A stretch of DNA of 64,000 bases, from positions 1-64,000 of the forward strand of contig JANOQZ010000003.1 of NCBI GenBank assembly GCA_031415055.1, read 5' to 3'. The stretch comes from JANMOK01 sp031415055 (GTDB lineage Bacteria; Pseudomonadota; Alphaproteobacteria; Rhodobacterales; Rhodobacteraceae). Of the stretch, positions 25,470-34,638 are shown in pieces. Position 1 is the first letter of the stretch, and every line of letters starts with the position of its first letter. The notes under the pieces are model-generated. The model searched no databases and had not been told where the DNA came from. It saw only the letters and a program-made list of their open reading frames with translations. Both the position numbers and the translations under genes were made by a program.

Positions 25470-26201
25470 TCAGGTCCGTTTTCGACGCTTGATCCAGCCA
25501 ACAAAGCCAATCGAACCGGCCAAGAGTGGCAAAGCGGCAGGAAGTGGCACCGGTGAGGGCGATGGTACTTCCGTCAGCCGACCTTGCATTATCGCATGAT
25601 TTCGCAAGCTCTCGTCAGAAAACAGCGAATTTCCATTGGTAAACGCGCCGATGAAGCCTGAAGCCTCAAACAAAAAGTTGCTTCCGTTGAAGGCGATGGT
25701 TTCCGACATGGCTGCATTTGTCAAAAACGTAATCAGGTCACCACATGGCGGCGTGTCGCCGTAGGGGCAGACGGCCTGATTGTTTCTGGTTTCATCGTGC
25801 ATGACATCAAAAACCGAAGTCACGCTAAAAATTGTCGAAGCAAGGCCATCAACCAGCCGTCCTGTGATCGTCACGGAAAGCGTAGCAGCGGTGATTCCGC
25901 CGCCAAGGATGGTGAAATTGTTGTGGGTAAAGCGACCCAAATCAAACGAATCACCCAAAGCATGCGGTCCGGTGTTGTCAATTCCGCCGAAAATGTAGGA
26001 ACTTTTTCGACCTTGAAAACGGTTCCCCCACGCCAGCCTTTGGCCGCCGTTAGTAATTCTGACAGTTGGATTAGGTGCTGGGATGACATTACCCCAAGCG
26101 CCATCAACGGTGTCGATATAAGCCGTCGTCAGTGCCCACGAATAAGTAGGAACGACAACGAACGCAAATGCCAATATGGCTGCGCGAACAGTGTAAAACA
26201 T
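25470..26201 (-). CDS. VPLPA-CTERM sorting-signal surface protein
   Basis: A 243-aa exported protein. A signal peptide ends near SYSWA-L. At the C-terminus is a sorting signal: VPLPAALPLLAGSIGFVGWIKRRKRT, meaning a PLPAALPLL motif, a hydrophobic helix and a basic cluster, as in the PEP-CTERM variant of Rhodobacterales. Such proteins are processed by an exosortase, which is not in this window. The central domain, with a DxxxF-rich beta pattern, is unassigned. Start ATG 26201 is preferred; an ATG frame also runs back to 26246. The terminator at 25425-25456 ends the transcript. Confidence 0.85.
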   Translation of the reverse strand: MFYTVRAAILAFAFVVVPTYSWALTTAYIDTVDGAWGNVIPAPNPTVRITNGGQRLAWGNRFQGRKSSYIFGGIDNTGPHALGDSFDLGRFTHNNFTILGGGITAATLSVTITGRLVDGLASTIFSVTSVFDVMHDETRNNQAVCPYGDTPPCGDLITFLTNAAMSETIAFNGSNFLFEASGFIGAFTNGNSLFSDESLRNHAIMQGRLTEVPSPSPVPLPAALPLLAGSIGFVGWIKRRKRT

Positions 26202-26529
26202 AGCTTTCTTAACCCCCAAATACCGATTCTGAAACCTAGAACCCAATCAATCGCTACACAGTCGGTTTCCACTCGATGTCTGACTATACCATTTATTGCT
26301 GGGAAAATGAACCAAAAAAATTGTAATTTCGTTAACGTCGTCGCAAAATAATCACATGCGTTGGTTGTTGGCCAAATTCTTTGTTGCATGCTGCAGGAAA
26401 ATCATGCCCGTTGATTTGGATTTGATCTGCAAGCTTGGCTATGATTCAATGAGGCTGACTGCCGCGTCGGATGAGCTATGCGCCAGCAACCGAGGCCAAA
26501 ACCGGCGACAAAAACAGGAGCATGCTACT
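26202..26529. other. divergent intergenic region
   Basis: The 328 bp between two divergent exported-protein genes are AT-rich in the centre (26280-26350). An ATG-initiated open frame from 26356 is continuous with the right-hand gene, but its first 58 codons lack any signal-peptide or family features. I see no clear operator. Confidence 0.5.
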
Positions 26530-27192
26530 TTGAAAATTGCTGCGCGTACGCTTGCTTTGGCCGTGACCATGTTACTGCCGTCGTGGTACGCAAAAGCCGA
26601 AACTCAATTTTCAATTTATGGCGGTGCGCAATTTGCTGCACCAAGCCAAGTTTCCGGGCACGACGATACAGGTGCAGTTTTCAATTTCAACGCGAACTGG
26701 CTGGGTAAATCCTTTGCAATGCCGCCATATTACGGGCTTCGGGCGACACATTGGATGCAAAACCAAGTTTGGGGTGTCGCCTTAGAGTTTACGCATGAAA
26801 AAGTCTACGCCGACCCGGCTACGATGCAGAATACTGGTTTTGAAATTCTCGAATTTACTGACGGTTTGAACATCCTAACCGTTGGTGTGATGCGCCGATT
26901 TGCTCCGTTCCACGACTTTCGGCCCTACGTTGGTGCGGGAATTGGCGTGTCTGTGCCGCATGTCGAAGTGCGGACGCGGATTGGTGGGCCGACAACATTT
27001 GCGTATCAACTTGCCGGACCTGCCGCGCGGGTTTTGACCGGGGTCGAGCATGACCTAAGCGATCGGTGGTCGGTTTTCGGCGAAGTCAATTCGACCTATT
27101 CAACCAATGATGTCGTTCTGACGGGCGGAGGCGACCTTTCGATCGACATTTTCACATATGCGATTGGTTTTGGCGCCAGCATGAGATTTTGA
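26530..27192 (+). CDS. outer-membrane beta-barrel, lipid A oxidase (LpxQ)-like
   Basis: A 220-aa outer-membrane barrel. A signal peptide ends near YAKA-E, and the mature chain starts TQFSIYGGAQ. Segments PPYYGLRATHW, ALEFTHEKVYAD, ILEFTDGLNILTVGVMRRF and RPYVGAGIGVSVPHVEV resemble the rhizobial LpxQ group, which oxidises lipid A glucosamine; this assignment is from memory of the family. The chain ends in Phe, as usual for barrels. The likely start is the TTG at 26530, with AGGAG 10 nt upstream, which places the signal peptide correctly. Confidence 0.65.
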   Translation: MKIAARTLALAVTMLLPSWYAKAETQFSIYGGAQFAAPSQVSGHDDTGAVFNFNANWLGKSFAMPPYYGLRATHWMQNQVWGVALEFTHEKVYADPATMQNTGFEILEFTDGLNILTVGVMRRFAPFHDFRPYVGAGIGVSVPHVEVRTRIGGPTTFAYQLAGPAARVLTGVEHDLSDRWSVFGEVNSTYSTNDVVLTGGGDLSIDIFTYAIGFGASMRF

Positions 27193-27196
27193 GCCG

Positions 27197-29128
27197 CTAG
27201 GCCGACTTCGCGCCAATTTGCGCCACGCCCAAAGTGCTCAACACTTTTGCTTCAATCTGGGCAGCACTCATAGCTGCTGCTTCATACATTTTTTCCGGCG
27301 TATCATGGTCCAAAAACGTGTCGGGCAGAAACATTGATCGAAACTTCGAATTGCCGGCCAACAGTGATGCCTCATGCAAATAATGCGCCACATGCGAACC
27401 AAATCCGCCAATTGCGCCTTCTTCAACCGTCAGCAGCACTTCATGGTGCGCCGCCAATTGTCGAATCATTGCCGTGTCCAGTGGTTTGGCAAAGCGCATA
27501 TCCGCGATTGTCGGACTGACGCCTCGCTGCGCCAATGCATCGGCCGCTTTCTCGCATTCGGTCAGCCGAGCACCAAAATTGAGGATGGCAACGCGGCCGC
27601 CGTCACGCACAACACGGCCTTTACCAATTTCGAGCGGCACTCCCTTGTCGGGCAATTCAACGCCAACCCCTTCGCCGCGCGGAAATCTGAGGGCAGATGG
27701 CCGGTCATCAATTGCCGCTGCGGTCGCAACCATATGCACAAGTTCCGCTTCGTCCGCGGCGGCCATGACAACAAAGTCCGGCAGATTGGCAAGGAATGCG
27801 ATGTCAAACGACCCGGCATGCGTTGCGCCATCGGCCCCCACCAGTCCAGCGCGGTCAATCGCAAAGCGCACCGGTAATCGCTGAATCGCAACATCATGCA
27901 CAATCTGGTCGTAGCCGCGCTGAAGAAACGTGGAATAAATCGCGCAAAACGGTTTTAACCCACCCGCAGCCATGCCAGCGCTAAAAGTTACTGCATGCTG
28001 TTCAGCGATGCCGACGTCAAAACATCGGGTCGGAAATCTTTCGGCGAACAGGTTCAAGCCAGTTCCATCTGGCATCGCTGCGGTGACAGCTACAATCTTG
28101 TCATCTTTTTCGGCTTCGCGGATCAAGCTCTGTGCGAAAACTTTGGTGTAACTCGGCGCATTGGACGGTGATTTCTTTTGCTCGCCGGTTATCACATCAA
28201 ACTTTGCCGTAGCGTGCCCGCGATCCGCAGCCAATTCGGCGGGCGCGTAGCCTTTCCCTTTTTTCGTGATGACATGGATAAGCATTGGTCCCGTTGCGCG
28301 GGCCTTCGCCGTGCGCAGAATCGCCAACAATTGGTCCATGTCGTGGCCGTCGATTGGGCCAACATAGGAAAACCCAAGTTCCTCAAACAATGTTCCACCC
28401 ACGGTCATTGACTTGAGCATTTCTTTCGCCCGTCGCGCCCCTTCTTGCAGAGGCGCGGGCAACAAGCTGACGGCACCTTTGGCTGCGGCTTTCAGGTCTT
28501 GAAAAGGGGCACCGGAATAGAGTCTCATCAGGTAACTTGCCATCGCGCCAACCGGCGGGGCGATGGACATTTCATTGTCGTTCAAAACAACGAACATGCG
28601 TTTTCCCAAATGACCCGCATTATTCATCGCTTCGTAGGCCATACCTGCAGACAACGCTCCATCGCCGATAACAGCAATGACATCCCCGATCGGCAAAGCG
28701 GGCTCTGCCCCCAGATCGCGCGCAGCGACAAACCCTAGTGCCGCCGATATCGACGTAGACGAATGGGCGGCACCAAACGGATCGTATTCCGATTCCCCTC
28801 GACGGGTAAATCCAGACAAACCGCCACCCATGCGTAACGTGCGAATACGCTCGCGCCGCCCTGTCAATATCTTATGGGGATAACTTTGATGGCCCACGTC
28901 CCAAATCAACCGGTCGCGCGGCGTGTCAAATACAGCGTGCAACGCAACGGTAAGTTCGACAACCCCAAGCCCCGCCCCTAAATGCCCGCCGGTTACGGAA
29001 ACGGCGGAAATAGTTTCCGCACGAAGTTCATCGGCCAACTGCCGAAGTTCGACATTGGAAAACCCGCGCAGATCGGAAGGCAAATTGACCCGGTCAAGCA
29101 GTGGCGTATCTGGTCTTTGTTGGTTCAC
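27197..29128 (-). CDS. dxs: 1-deoxy-D-xylulose-5-phosphate synthase
   Basis: Condenses pyruvate and glyceraldehyde 3-phosphate with TPP, the first step of the MEP isoprenoid pathway. At 643 aa it is full length. The TPP motif GDGALSAGMAYEAMNNAG, the DRAGLVGADGATHAG stretch and the C-terminal LLTVEEGAIGGFGSHV are intact. It is the last gene of the minus-strand run from petP, 84 bp after ispA. It converges on the barrel gene 4 bp away. Confidence 0.97.
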   Translation of the reverse strand: MNQQRPDTPLLDRVNLPSDLRGFSNVELRQLADELRAETISAVSVTGGHLGAGLGVVELTVALHAVFDTPRDRLIWDVGHQSYPHKILTGRRERIRTLRMGGGLSGFTRRGESEYDPFGAAHSSTSISAALGFVAARDLGAEPALPIGDVIAVIGDGALSAGMAYEAMNNAGHLGKRMFVVLNDNEMSIAPPVGAMASYLMRLYSGAPFQDLKAAAKGAVSLLPAPLQEGARRAKEMLKSMTVGGTLFEELGFSYVGPIDGHDMDQLLAILRTAKARATGPMLIHVITKKGKGYAPAELAADRGHATAKFDVITGEQKKSPSNAPSYTKVFAQSLIREAEKDDKIVAVTAAMPDGTGLNLFAERFPTRCFDVGIAEQHAVTFSAGMAAGGLKPFCAIYSTFLQRGYDQIVHDVAIQRLPVRFAIDRAGLVGADGATHAGSFDIAFLANLPDFVVMAAADEAELVHMVATAAAIDDRPSALRFPRGEGVGVELPDKGVPLEIGKGRVVRDGGRVAILNFGARLTECEKAADALAQRGVSPTIADMRFAKPLDTAMIRQLAAHHEVLLTVEEGAIGGFGSHVAHYLHEASLLAGNSKFRSMFLPDTFLDHDTPEKMYEAAAMSAAQIEAKVLSTLGVAQIGAKSA

Positions 29129-29212
29129 GATGGCTCAAGATTGTTTGGAGTGCACTCGTCGTGCAACTAGGCGTTTCGTCGCGCAAACTCAATCATCCGC
29201 ACGAAAATTGCA

Positions 29213-30103
29213 CTAGGCGTCACGGTTAATGCTGAAACGCGCCGCGCGACGCAGGTTTTCGGCGGGCGAACCAAAACGATCAAGCGCCGATATAGCCGCA
29301 TCCACTAGTCCCGCAGCGTGTTGCTTGGCACCCGCTAAACCCAACAAAGCGACAAATGTGGCTTTGCCCGCGGTTGCATCTTTTCGCAGTCGCTTGCCGG
29401 TCTTGGCCGGGTCACCTTCGACGTCCAGCACGTCATCCCAAACTTGAAACGCCAGGCCGAGGGCGCGTGCATATTCAGCCATAGCGGAAGCATCAAGATT
29501 TGCCATGACTGGCCCGGCCTCTGCCGACCAGCGGAACAATTGGCCGGTTTTCAGACCCTGCAATTCGGTAATGTCATCAACGCCCAATTGCGCGCGGCTA
29601 CGCTCGGCAGCAATATCAAATCCTTGCCCGCCAACCATGCCGGTCGCCCCGGCAGCCTGCGCAAGCGAGCGTATAAGCCGCAGTCTGGTGTTTGGATCAG
29701 GTGCCGATTGCGGCGCGGTCAATGTTTCGAATGCCAGTGTCTGCAAAGCATCACCAGCCAAAACAGCGGTCGCTTCGTCCCACTTCACATGGACTGTTGG
29801 TTTGCCGCGCCGCAAATCATCATTGTCCATACTTGGCAAATCATCGTGCACCAAGGAATAGGCGTGGATGAATTCAACCGCCGCTGCGACACGTGTCGCT
29901 TGCTTGTCGGGGACGCGGTAAATCGCGCAACTTTCAATGACAAGAAATGCCCGCATTCGCTTGCCGCCCGAAAGCGCGGCATATCGCATGGCTTCAATGA
30001 TTTGGCTTTCGGCGGCCGGAAGCAGCGCGTCCATCACTAATTCTACGTCGCTTGCCGCCTGCGACAACGAAGCGAGAAAAATCTGTGTTTCGCGGTCAGT
30101 CAT
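29213..30103 (-). CDS. ispA: polyprenyl (farnesyl) diphosphate synthase
   Basis: Makes farnesyl or geranyl diphosphate from C5 units. This 296-aa protein has both aspartate-rich motifs: HDDLPSMDNDD and WDDVLDVEGD. The GGKRMRAFL segment holds the substrate-binding arginines. ATG 30103 sits 1 bp past the xseB stop; the frame upstream lies in xseB. With dxs downstream it links two steps of isoprenoid synthesis. Confidence 0.95.
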   Translation of the reverse strand: MTDRETQIFLASLSQAASDVELVMDALLPAAESQIIEAMRYAALSGGKRMRAFLVIESCAIYRVPDKQATRVAAAVEFIHAYSLVHDDLPSMDNDDLRRGKPTVHVKWDEATAVLAGDALQTLAFETLTAPQSAPDPNTRLRLIRSLAQAAGATGMVGGQGFDIAAERSRAQLGVDDITELQGLKTGQLFRWSAEAGPVMANLDASAMAEYARALGLAFQVWDDVLDVEGDPAKTGKRLRKDATAGKATFVALLGLAGAKQHAAGLVDAAISALDRFGSPAENLRRAARFSINRDA

Positions 30104-30104
30104 C

Positions 30105-30347
30105 TTAGCCGATTTCGACGGGACGTGCTCCGGTAGCTTTGCCATCCGGGCCCTGTACGATTTGCGCGACTTTTTCTTCGGCGGATTTCAGTATGGCATC
30201 ACAATGGGCTTTGAGCATTGCGCCACGTTCATAGAGAACGATGGATTCCGCCAAAGGCACCGCGCCGGATTCCAATTGGCTTACGACTTTCTCCAACTCG
30301 GCCATCGCTGCTTCGAATGTCATCTTGCTTAAATCGCTGTCGCTCAC
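30105..30347 (-). CDS. xseB: exodeoxyribonuclease VII small subunit
   Basis: An 80-aa subunit with the XseB core: FEAAMAELEKVVSQLESGAVPLAESIVLYERG, two coiled helices. It partners XseA (not in the window) in single-strand DNA degradation. The start overlaps the upstream histone-deacetylase-like gene by 4 bp, and ispA follows with a 1-bp gap. This place in front of ispA-dxs is conserved in many proteobacteria. Confidence 0.95.
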   Translation of the reverse strand: MSDSDLSKMTFEAAMAELEKVVSQLESGAVPLAESIVLYERGAMLKAHCDAILKSAEEKVAQIVQGPDGKATGARPVEIG

Positions 30348-31282
30348 GCCCCACGCTCCATCAAAACTCGCACATGCGCTGCCACTGAGGTGGCAAGTGC
30401 ATCAAGATCATATCCGCCCTCAAGTGTCGAGACGATGCGACCTTGGCAGTGCCTGTCGGCAATGTCGCAAAGCAAGCTGGTAACCCAAGCGAAGTCGGTT
30501 TCTGATAAATTCAGATTTGCCAAAGGGTCGGCGCGATGGGCGTCAAAACCGGCAGAAACCAAAAGCAGTTCTGGATAGAAATCTTCAAGAAAAGGCAATG
30601 CCTCTATTTCTATACTTGCGCGAAATTCCTTGGAACCTGCATTGGGTGTTAGTGGCAGGTTCAAGATGTTGCCACTTGCTCCACGTTCTGTTGCGGTGCC
30701 GGTGCCCGGATATAGCGGCGATTGGTGTGTCGAGACATAGTCAATTCGCGGATCGACCCACACAATGTCTTGGGTGCCATTGCCATGGTGCACATCGAAA
30801 TCGACAATCGCGACTCGCGCGAGGTTCCAGTATGAAAGTGCATGTCTTGCAGCTATTGCGACGTTGTTGAAAATACAAAAACCCATGGCAGTTGCAATTT
30901 CCGCGTGATGGCCGGGCGGGCGGGTTGCGCAGAATGCGTTTTTCGCGGCACCCAACATGACAAGATCAACCGCCGCGCATGCTGCCCCTGCAGCACGCAA
31001 GGCGGCCATTAGTGATCCCCGTGACAAAGTTGTATCTGCATCAAGCGCAGCAAACCCCGACCGCGGAACGCTTGTTCGGACTTGGTCAAGCAAGCCGCGT
31101 GAATGCGCACGCAAAATTTGCTCGTCAGATGCCAAAGGTGCGTCCACCCAACGCAACGGCGCAAATTCTGCCGAGCGAAGTGCCAAAGTGACGGCGCGAA
31201 GTCGATCCACGCTTTCGGGGTGCCCCGGCGGATTTTCGTGGCGCAGGCAATCGCCATGTGTCAGTACGACGGTCGTCATCAC
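30344..31282 (-). CDS. histone deacetylase family protein
   Basis: A 312-aa zinc-dependent deacetylase of the AcuC/acetylpolyamine amidohydrolase class. Zinc and catalytic motifs are present: RPPGHHAE, VDFDVHHGNGTQDI and SAGFDAHRADPL. The substrate may be an acetylated protein or small polyamine. It lies 5 bp after petR and overlaps xseB by 4 bp. MM at the start leaves 31282 or 31279 as initiators. Confidence 0.92.
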   Translation of the reverse strand: MMTTVVLTHGDCLRHENPPGHPESVDRLRAVTLALRSAEFAPLRWVDAPLASDEQILRAHSRGLLDQVRTSVPRSGFAALDADTTLSRGSLMAALRAAGAACAAVDLVMLGAAKNAFCATRPPGHHAEIATAMGFCIFNNVAIAARHALSYWNLARVAIVDFDVHHGNGTQDIVWVDPRIDYVSTHQSPLYPGTGTATERGASGNILNLPLTPNAGSKEFRASIEIEALPFLEDFYPELLLVSAGFDAHRADPLANLNLSETDFAWVTSLLCDIADRHCQGRIVSTLEGGYDLDALATSVAAHVRVLMERGA

Positions 31283-31287
31283 TTACG

Positions 31288-31998
31288 TCAATCCGGCGAA
31301 AGCATATAACCCGAACCGCGAACGGTTTGCAGGTAGCGCGGTGCTTTTGGGTCGACCTCAATTTTTCGTCGTAACCGGGTGATCTGCACGTCAACAGCGC
31401 GCTCCTGCGCTTGGCTATCGCTGGGTGCCGGGTCATCCACCAATTGTGAGCGCGAAATCGCTTCGCCAGGGCGCGAGGAAAATATGCGCATCAGCGCGGC
31501 TTCGGTCGCGGTCAGGCGCACCGGGCTTGACCCCTTCCACAATTCGCCGCGTGCCAAATCGTAGCGCACATCGCCCATTTGCAGCGTTCGTGGCGGTTCC
31601 TTTGAAGACTCGTTCTTGGGCACGCGGCGCAAAATCGCGTTGATGCGCAGCAAAAGTTCGCGGGGTTCAAAAGGCTTTGGCAAGTAATCGTCGGCCCCGG
31701 CCTCCAACCCGCGAATGCGGTCGCTGGAGTCACCTTTGGCAGTCAAAAGCAGAATTGGCGTCGTCATATGGCGACGCAAATCGCGGGTCAAAGTAAACCC
31801 ATCTTCTCCCGGCATCATCACGTCAAAAACCAGCAAGTCGAATTCCAACCCCTCCAGCAAACGTCGAGCATGCGCCGCATCGCGTGCGGCGGTCACCCAA
31901 TAGCCATTGCGGGCCAAAAACTTTTGCAGCAGCGTGCGAATTCTCTCGTCATCATCGACGACCAGAATGTGTGCGTCGGGTTGTTCGAGGGTGATCAC
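31288..31998 (-). CDS. petR: OmpR-family response regulator PetR
   Basis: A 236-aa two-component regulator. The receiver domain has the VDDDE acidic pocket, phosphoacceptor Asp in LLVFDVMMPGEDG and Lys in LPKPFEP; a winged-helix domain follows (residues about 140-230). No cognate kinase is near. The MarR-type petP gene overlaps its start by 4 bp, which is the petP-petR pair known from Rhodobacter capsulatus, where it lies beside petABC. Here petABC is about 6.5 kb away, past the isoprenoid genes. Confidence 0.88.
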   Translation of the reverse strand: MITLEQPDAHILVVDDDERIRTLLQKFLARNGYWVTAARDAAHARRLLEGLEFDLLVFDVMMPGEDGFTLTRDLRRHMTTPILLLTAKGDSSDRIRGLEAGADDYLPKPFEPRELLLRINAILRRVPKNESSKEPPRTLQMGDVRYDLARGELWKGSSPVRLTATEAALMRIFSSRPGEAISRSQLVDDPAPSDSQAQERAVDVQITRLRRKIEVDPKAPRYLQTVRGSGYMLSPD

Positions 31999-32510
31999 CG
32001 CGATTTCTCCACCAATTTGCGCACTTTCTCGCGCGTTTCGGGGTCAATCATTTCCTGCAGTACGCTGCGAAACCCAGCAACGGCATCGGCACCGGCGCTG
32101 GAATATGCCTTGCGCATTCGTGAGCGTTGAGCGTCCGACAATTCGCGTTCAAACGCCTGACCCTTTTCGGTCAGGGTCAAGTTGCGTTGGCGACGATCGA
32201 CCCGGCCAATCTTGGAATTCACCAGTCCATCGTCCATCAGTTGTCGTAACACCCGGTTCAGCGACTGCTTGGTGACCCCAAGAATATCTAGCAATTCGTT
32301 CACCGTCAGTCCCGGCGAACGATTGATAAAATGCACGGCGCGATGATGTGCACGACCATAAGCGAGGTTTTCAAGAATACGGTCAGGGTCAGAGGTAAAA
32401 CCTTTATAAGCAAAGAACATCAACTCAATGCCTTGCCGAACTTGATCGTCGGTCAGGAACAGTAATTGTTCGCCACGCGACCCACTGCTGGGGAATTTTT
32501 CTTGCTGCAT
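31995..32510 (-). CDS. petP: MarR-family regulator PetP
   Basis: A 171-aa winged-helix MarR-type protein: INRSPGLTVNELLDILGVTKQSLNRVLRQL is the recognition region, with DRRQRNLTLTEKG in the wing. It is the first gene of the six-gene run petP-petR-deacetylase-xseB-ispA-dxs. ATG 32510 has GAGGCG upstream. It is divergent from ilvE, with 155 bp between them. Confidence 0.9.
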   Translation of the reverse strand: MQQEKFPSSGSRGEQLLFLTDDQVRQGIELMFFAYKGFTSDPDRILENLAYGRAHHRAVHFINRSPGLTVNELLDILGVTKQSLNRVLRQLMDDGLVNSKIGRVDRRQRNLTLTEKGQAFERELSDAQRSRMRKAYSSAGADAVAGFRSVLQEMIDPETREKVRKLVEKSR

Positions 32511-32665
32511 ATGCTCGCCTCATATTTCAGACGCGTGAGCATAATATGTCAGTCTTGTTGACTTTCCAAGAATCAAATGTTAGCAAATCTGGTGTTTTTT
32601 GAAATAATCTGTCGCGGAATGTCTGACTTTAGCAACTTTCCGAAAGACTGAGGAAGGAATGTAAG

Positions 32666-33535
32666 ATGGCTGGGTCATATGACGACCGCGACGGGTTCAT
32701 CTGGATGGATGGTAACCTTATCCCCTGGCGTGATGCCAAAGTGCATATCTTGACCCACGCGTTGCACTATGGATCCTCGGTTTTCGAGGGCGAGCGGTGC
32801 TACAACGGCAAAATCTTCAAAGGCCGTGAACATTCTGCGCGACTGCTGAAATCGGGCGAATTGATGGACATGCCGATCCCCTATTCGGTCGATCAAATCG
32901 AAGCTGCCAAACGCGCGGCATTGGATGCCAATGGCTTCACCGATGCCTATGTCCGTGCAATTTGTTGGCGCGGATCGGGGTTGGATATGGGAGTGTCGTC
33001 ATCGCGCAACCCGGTCCACATGGGCGTCGCGGTTTGGGAATGGGGGGCTTATTACGGCGGCGCCAAGCTGGAAGGCGCGAAGCTGGACATTTCCAAATGG
33101 AAACGCCCTTCACCTGAGACGATTCCTTCGGCGGCTAAGGCGGCTGGGCTATATATGATCTGCACGATGTCCAAACATGCCGCAGAGCGTAAAGGCTGTT
33201 CCGACGCGCTGATGATGGATTTCCGGGGTTACGTGGCTGAGGCTACTGGCGCGAATGTGTTCTTCGTCAAGGATGGCGTGGTTCATACGCCTTTGGCGGA
33301 TTGCTTCCTCAACGGCATAACCCGCCAAACCGTGATTGGCATGATCCGCGAAATGGGCGTTGAAGTTGTTGAACGGCACATCATGCCTGATGAACTAAGT
33401 TCGTTTCAGCAGTGCTGGTTGACCGGAACTGCGGCAGAAGTGACGCCGGTTGGGCAGATTGGCGAGCATCATTTTCAGGTGGGTGAATTGACCCGCAAGG
33501 TTGCCAAGGCCTATGAGGAATTGGTGCGAAGCTGA
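32666..33535 (+). CDS. ilvE: branched-chain amino acid aminotransferase
   Basis: A 289-aa fold-type IV PLP transaminase that makes Leu, Ile and Val from their 2-oxo acids. Motifs are HYGSSVFEGER at residues 34-44, the PLP lysine in SAAKAAGLY, and the signature EATGANVFFVKDG to TPLADCFLNGITRQTV. A TTGACT box followed 17 bp later by TAGCAA (near 32560-32590) is a weak promoter candidate. The next gene overlaps its stop by 1 bp. Confidence 0.93.
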   Translation: MAGSYDDRDGFIWMDGNLIPWRDAKVHILTHALHYGSSVFEGERCYNGKIFKGREHSARLLKSGELMDMPIPYSVDQIEAAKRAALDANGFTDAYVRAICWRGSGLDMGVSSSRNPVHMGVAVWEWGAYYGGAKLEGAKLDISKWKRPSPETIPSAAKAAGLYMICTMSKHAAERKGCSDALMMDFRGYVAEATGANVFFVKDGVVHTPLADCFLNGITRQTVIGMIREMGVEVVERHIMPDELSSFQQCWLTGTAAEVTPVGQIGEHHFQVGELTRKVAKAYEELVRS

Positions 33536-34476
33536 TGCCCAACCCGCGGCAAATCATCATCGATACCGATCCTGGGCAAGATGATGCGGTGGCGATATTG
33601 CTGGCCTTGGCCTCGCCTGAACTAGCGGTTCTGGGGATCACCTGTGTGGCTGGCAATGTGCCGCTTGAACTGACGCAAAAGAATGCTTTGATGATCTGCG
33701 AGTTGGCTGGCCGCACGGATATTCCGGTGTTTGCGGGTGCCGCGCGGCCATTGGTTCGCAAGCTGGTGACGGCGGAATATGTGCATGGGAAAACCGGGTT
33801 GAATGGGCCGGTTTTGCCTGATCCGACGATGAAATTACAGGATCAGAATGCCGTTGATTTCATCATTGAAACCATCCTGTCGTGCCCATCGGGTTCTGTT
33901 ACTTTGTGCCCGATTGGGCCGTTGACGAACATTGCTTTGGCCTTGATCCGTGCCCCGGAAATTGCGGAGAGAATTCGGGAAATCGTCTTGATGGGCGGGG
34001 CTTGTTTTGAGGGTGGCAACACCACGCCTTGCGCCGAGTTCAACATTTTCGTTGATCCACACGCCGCGAAAACGGTGTTTTCCAGTGGGATTCCACTGGT
34101 TGTGCATCCTTTGGACATGACCCACAAAGCGCTGACGACTTCGAAACGGGTCGAGAAGATTAGGGCGCTGAATAGTCGGGTTGCCACGGCGACCGCTGAA
34201 ATGATGGACTTTTTCGAGCGTTTTGATGAGCGGAAATACGGTACCGACGGCGGGCCGCTGCATGATCCGAATGTTATCGCCTACCTTTTGCAGCCCGAAC
34301 TTTATCGCGGACGCGATGTGAATGTGGAAATTGAAGCGGCTTCCGAGCTGACAATGGGCCAGACTGTGGTCGATTGGTGGGGGGGTTCGGGGCGAAAAAT
34401 CAACGCCCATTATATTCGTGACCTCGATTCGGATGGGTTTTTCGAGCTTTTGACCGAAAGATTGGCCCGATATTGA
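33535..34476 (+). CDS. nucleoside hydrolase (IunH/RihA family)
   Basis: Hydrolyses the N-glycosidic bond of nucleosides for salvage. A 313-aa protein with the calcium-binding DTDPGQDDAVAILLAL motif at residues 10-25, LGITCVAGN, and a C-terminal NVEIEA segment with a final DxDGFFELL helix. It begins on the last base of the ilvE stop (TGATG). Base specificity cannot be read. Its codon use is rich in TTG, unlike ilvE. Confidence 0.92.
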   Translation: MPNPRQIIIDTDPGQDDAVAILLALASPELAVLGITCVAGNVPLELTQKNALMICELAGRTDIPVFAGAARPLVRKLVTAEYVHGKTGLNGPVLPDPTMKLQDQNAVDFIIETILSCPSGSVTLCPIGPLTNIALALIRAPEIAERIREIVLMGGACFEGGNTTPCAEFNIFVDPHAAKTVFSSGIPLVVHPLDMTHKALTTSKRVEKIRALNSRVATATAEMMDFFERFDERKYGTDGGPLHDPNVIAYLLQPELYRGRDVNVEIEAASELTMGQTVVDWWGGSGRKINAHYIRDLDSDGFFELLTERLARY

Positions 34477-34484
34477 CTTCAAAG

Positions 34485-34548
34485 TCACGCACGCGTGCCA
34501 GATCGCGTAAGATATTGAAAACACACAATTAAAAAAAAAAATTAACCA
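34485..34548 (+). repeat. bipartite repeated element, copy B
   Basis: The 26-bp core at 34485-34510 differs from copy A only at position 19 (T here, A there). It is followed by a 30-bp spacer that begins GATATTG and ends in an A run, then ATTAACCA at 34541-34548. Copy A is on the opposite strand, about 31 kb to the left. Confidence 0.7.
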
Positions 34549-34638
34549 AATATTCATACATTTCACCACAAGTCGGTCGCTCCAGAAAACGCGAAAAGTC
34601 GTTCAAAAAGACCCAGTTTTTGCCCATTTGGCGTCAAT

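Noticed and set aside
32521..32548. CATATT...AATATG wide inverted repeat before petP
   Set aside because: The arms are only 6 bp, AT-rich and 16 bp apart with unequal inner parts, so it is not convincing as an operator.
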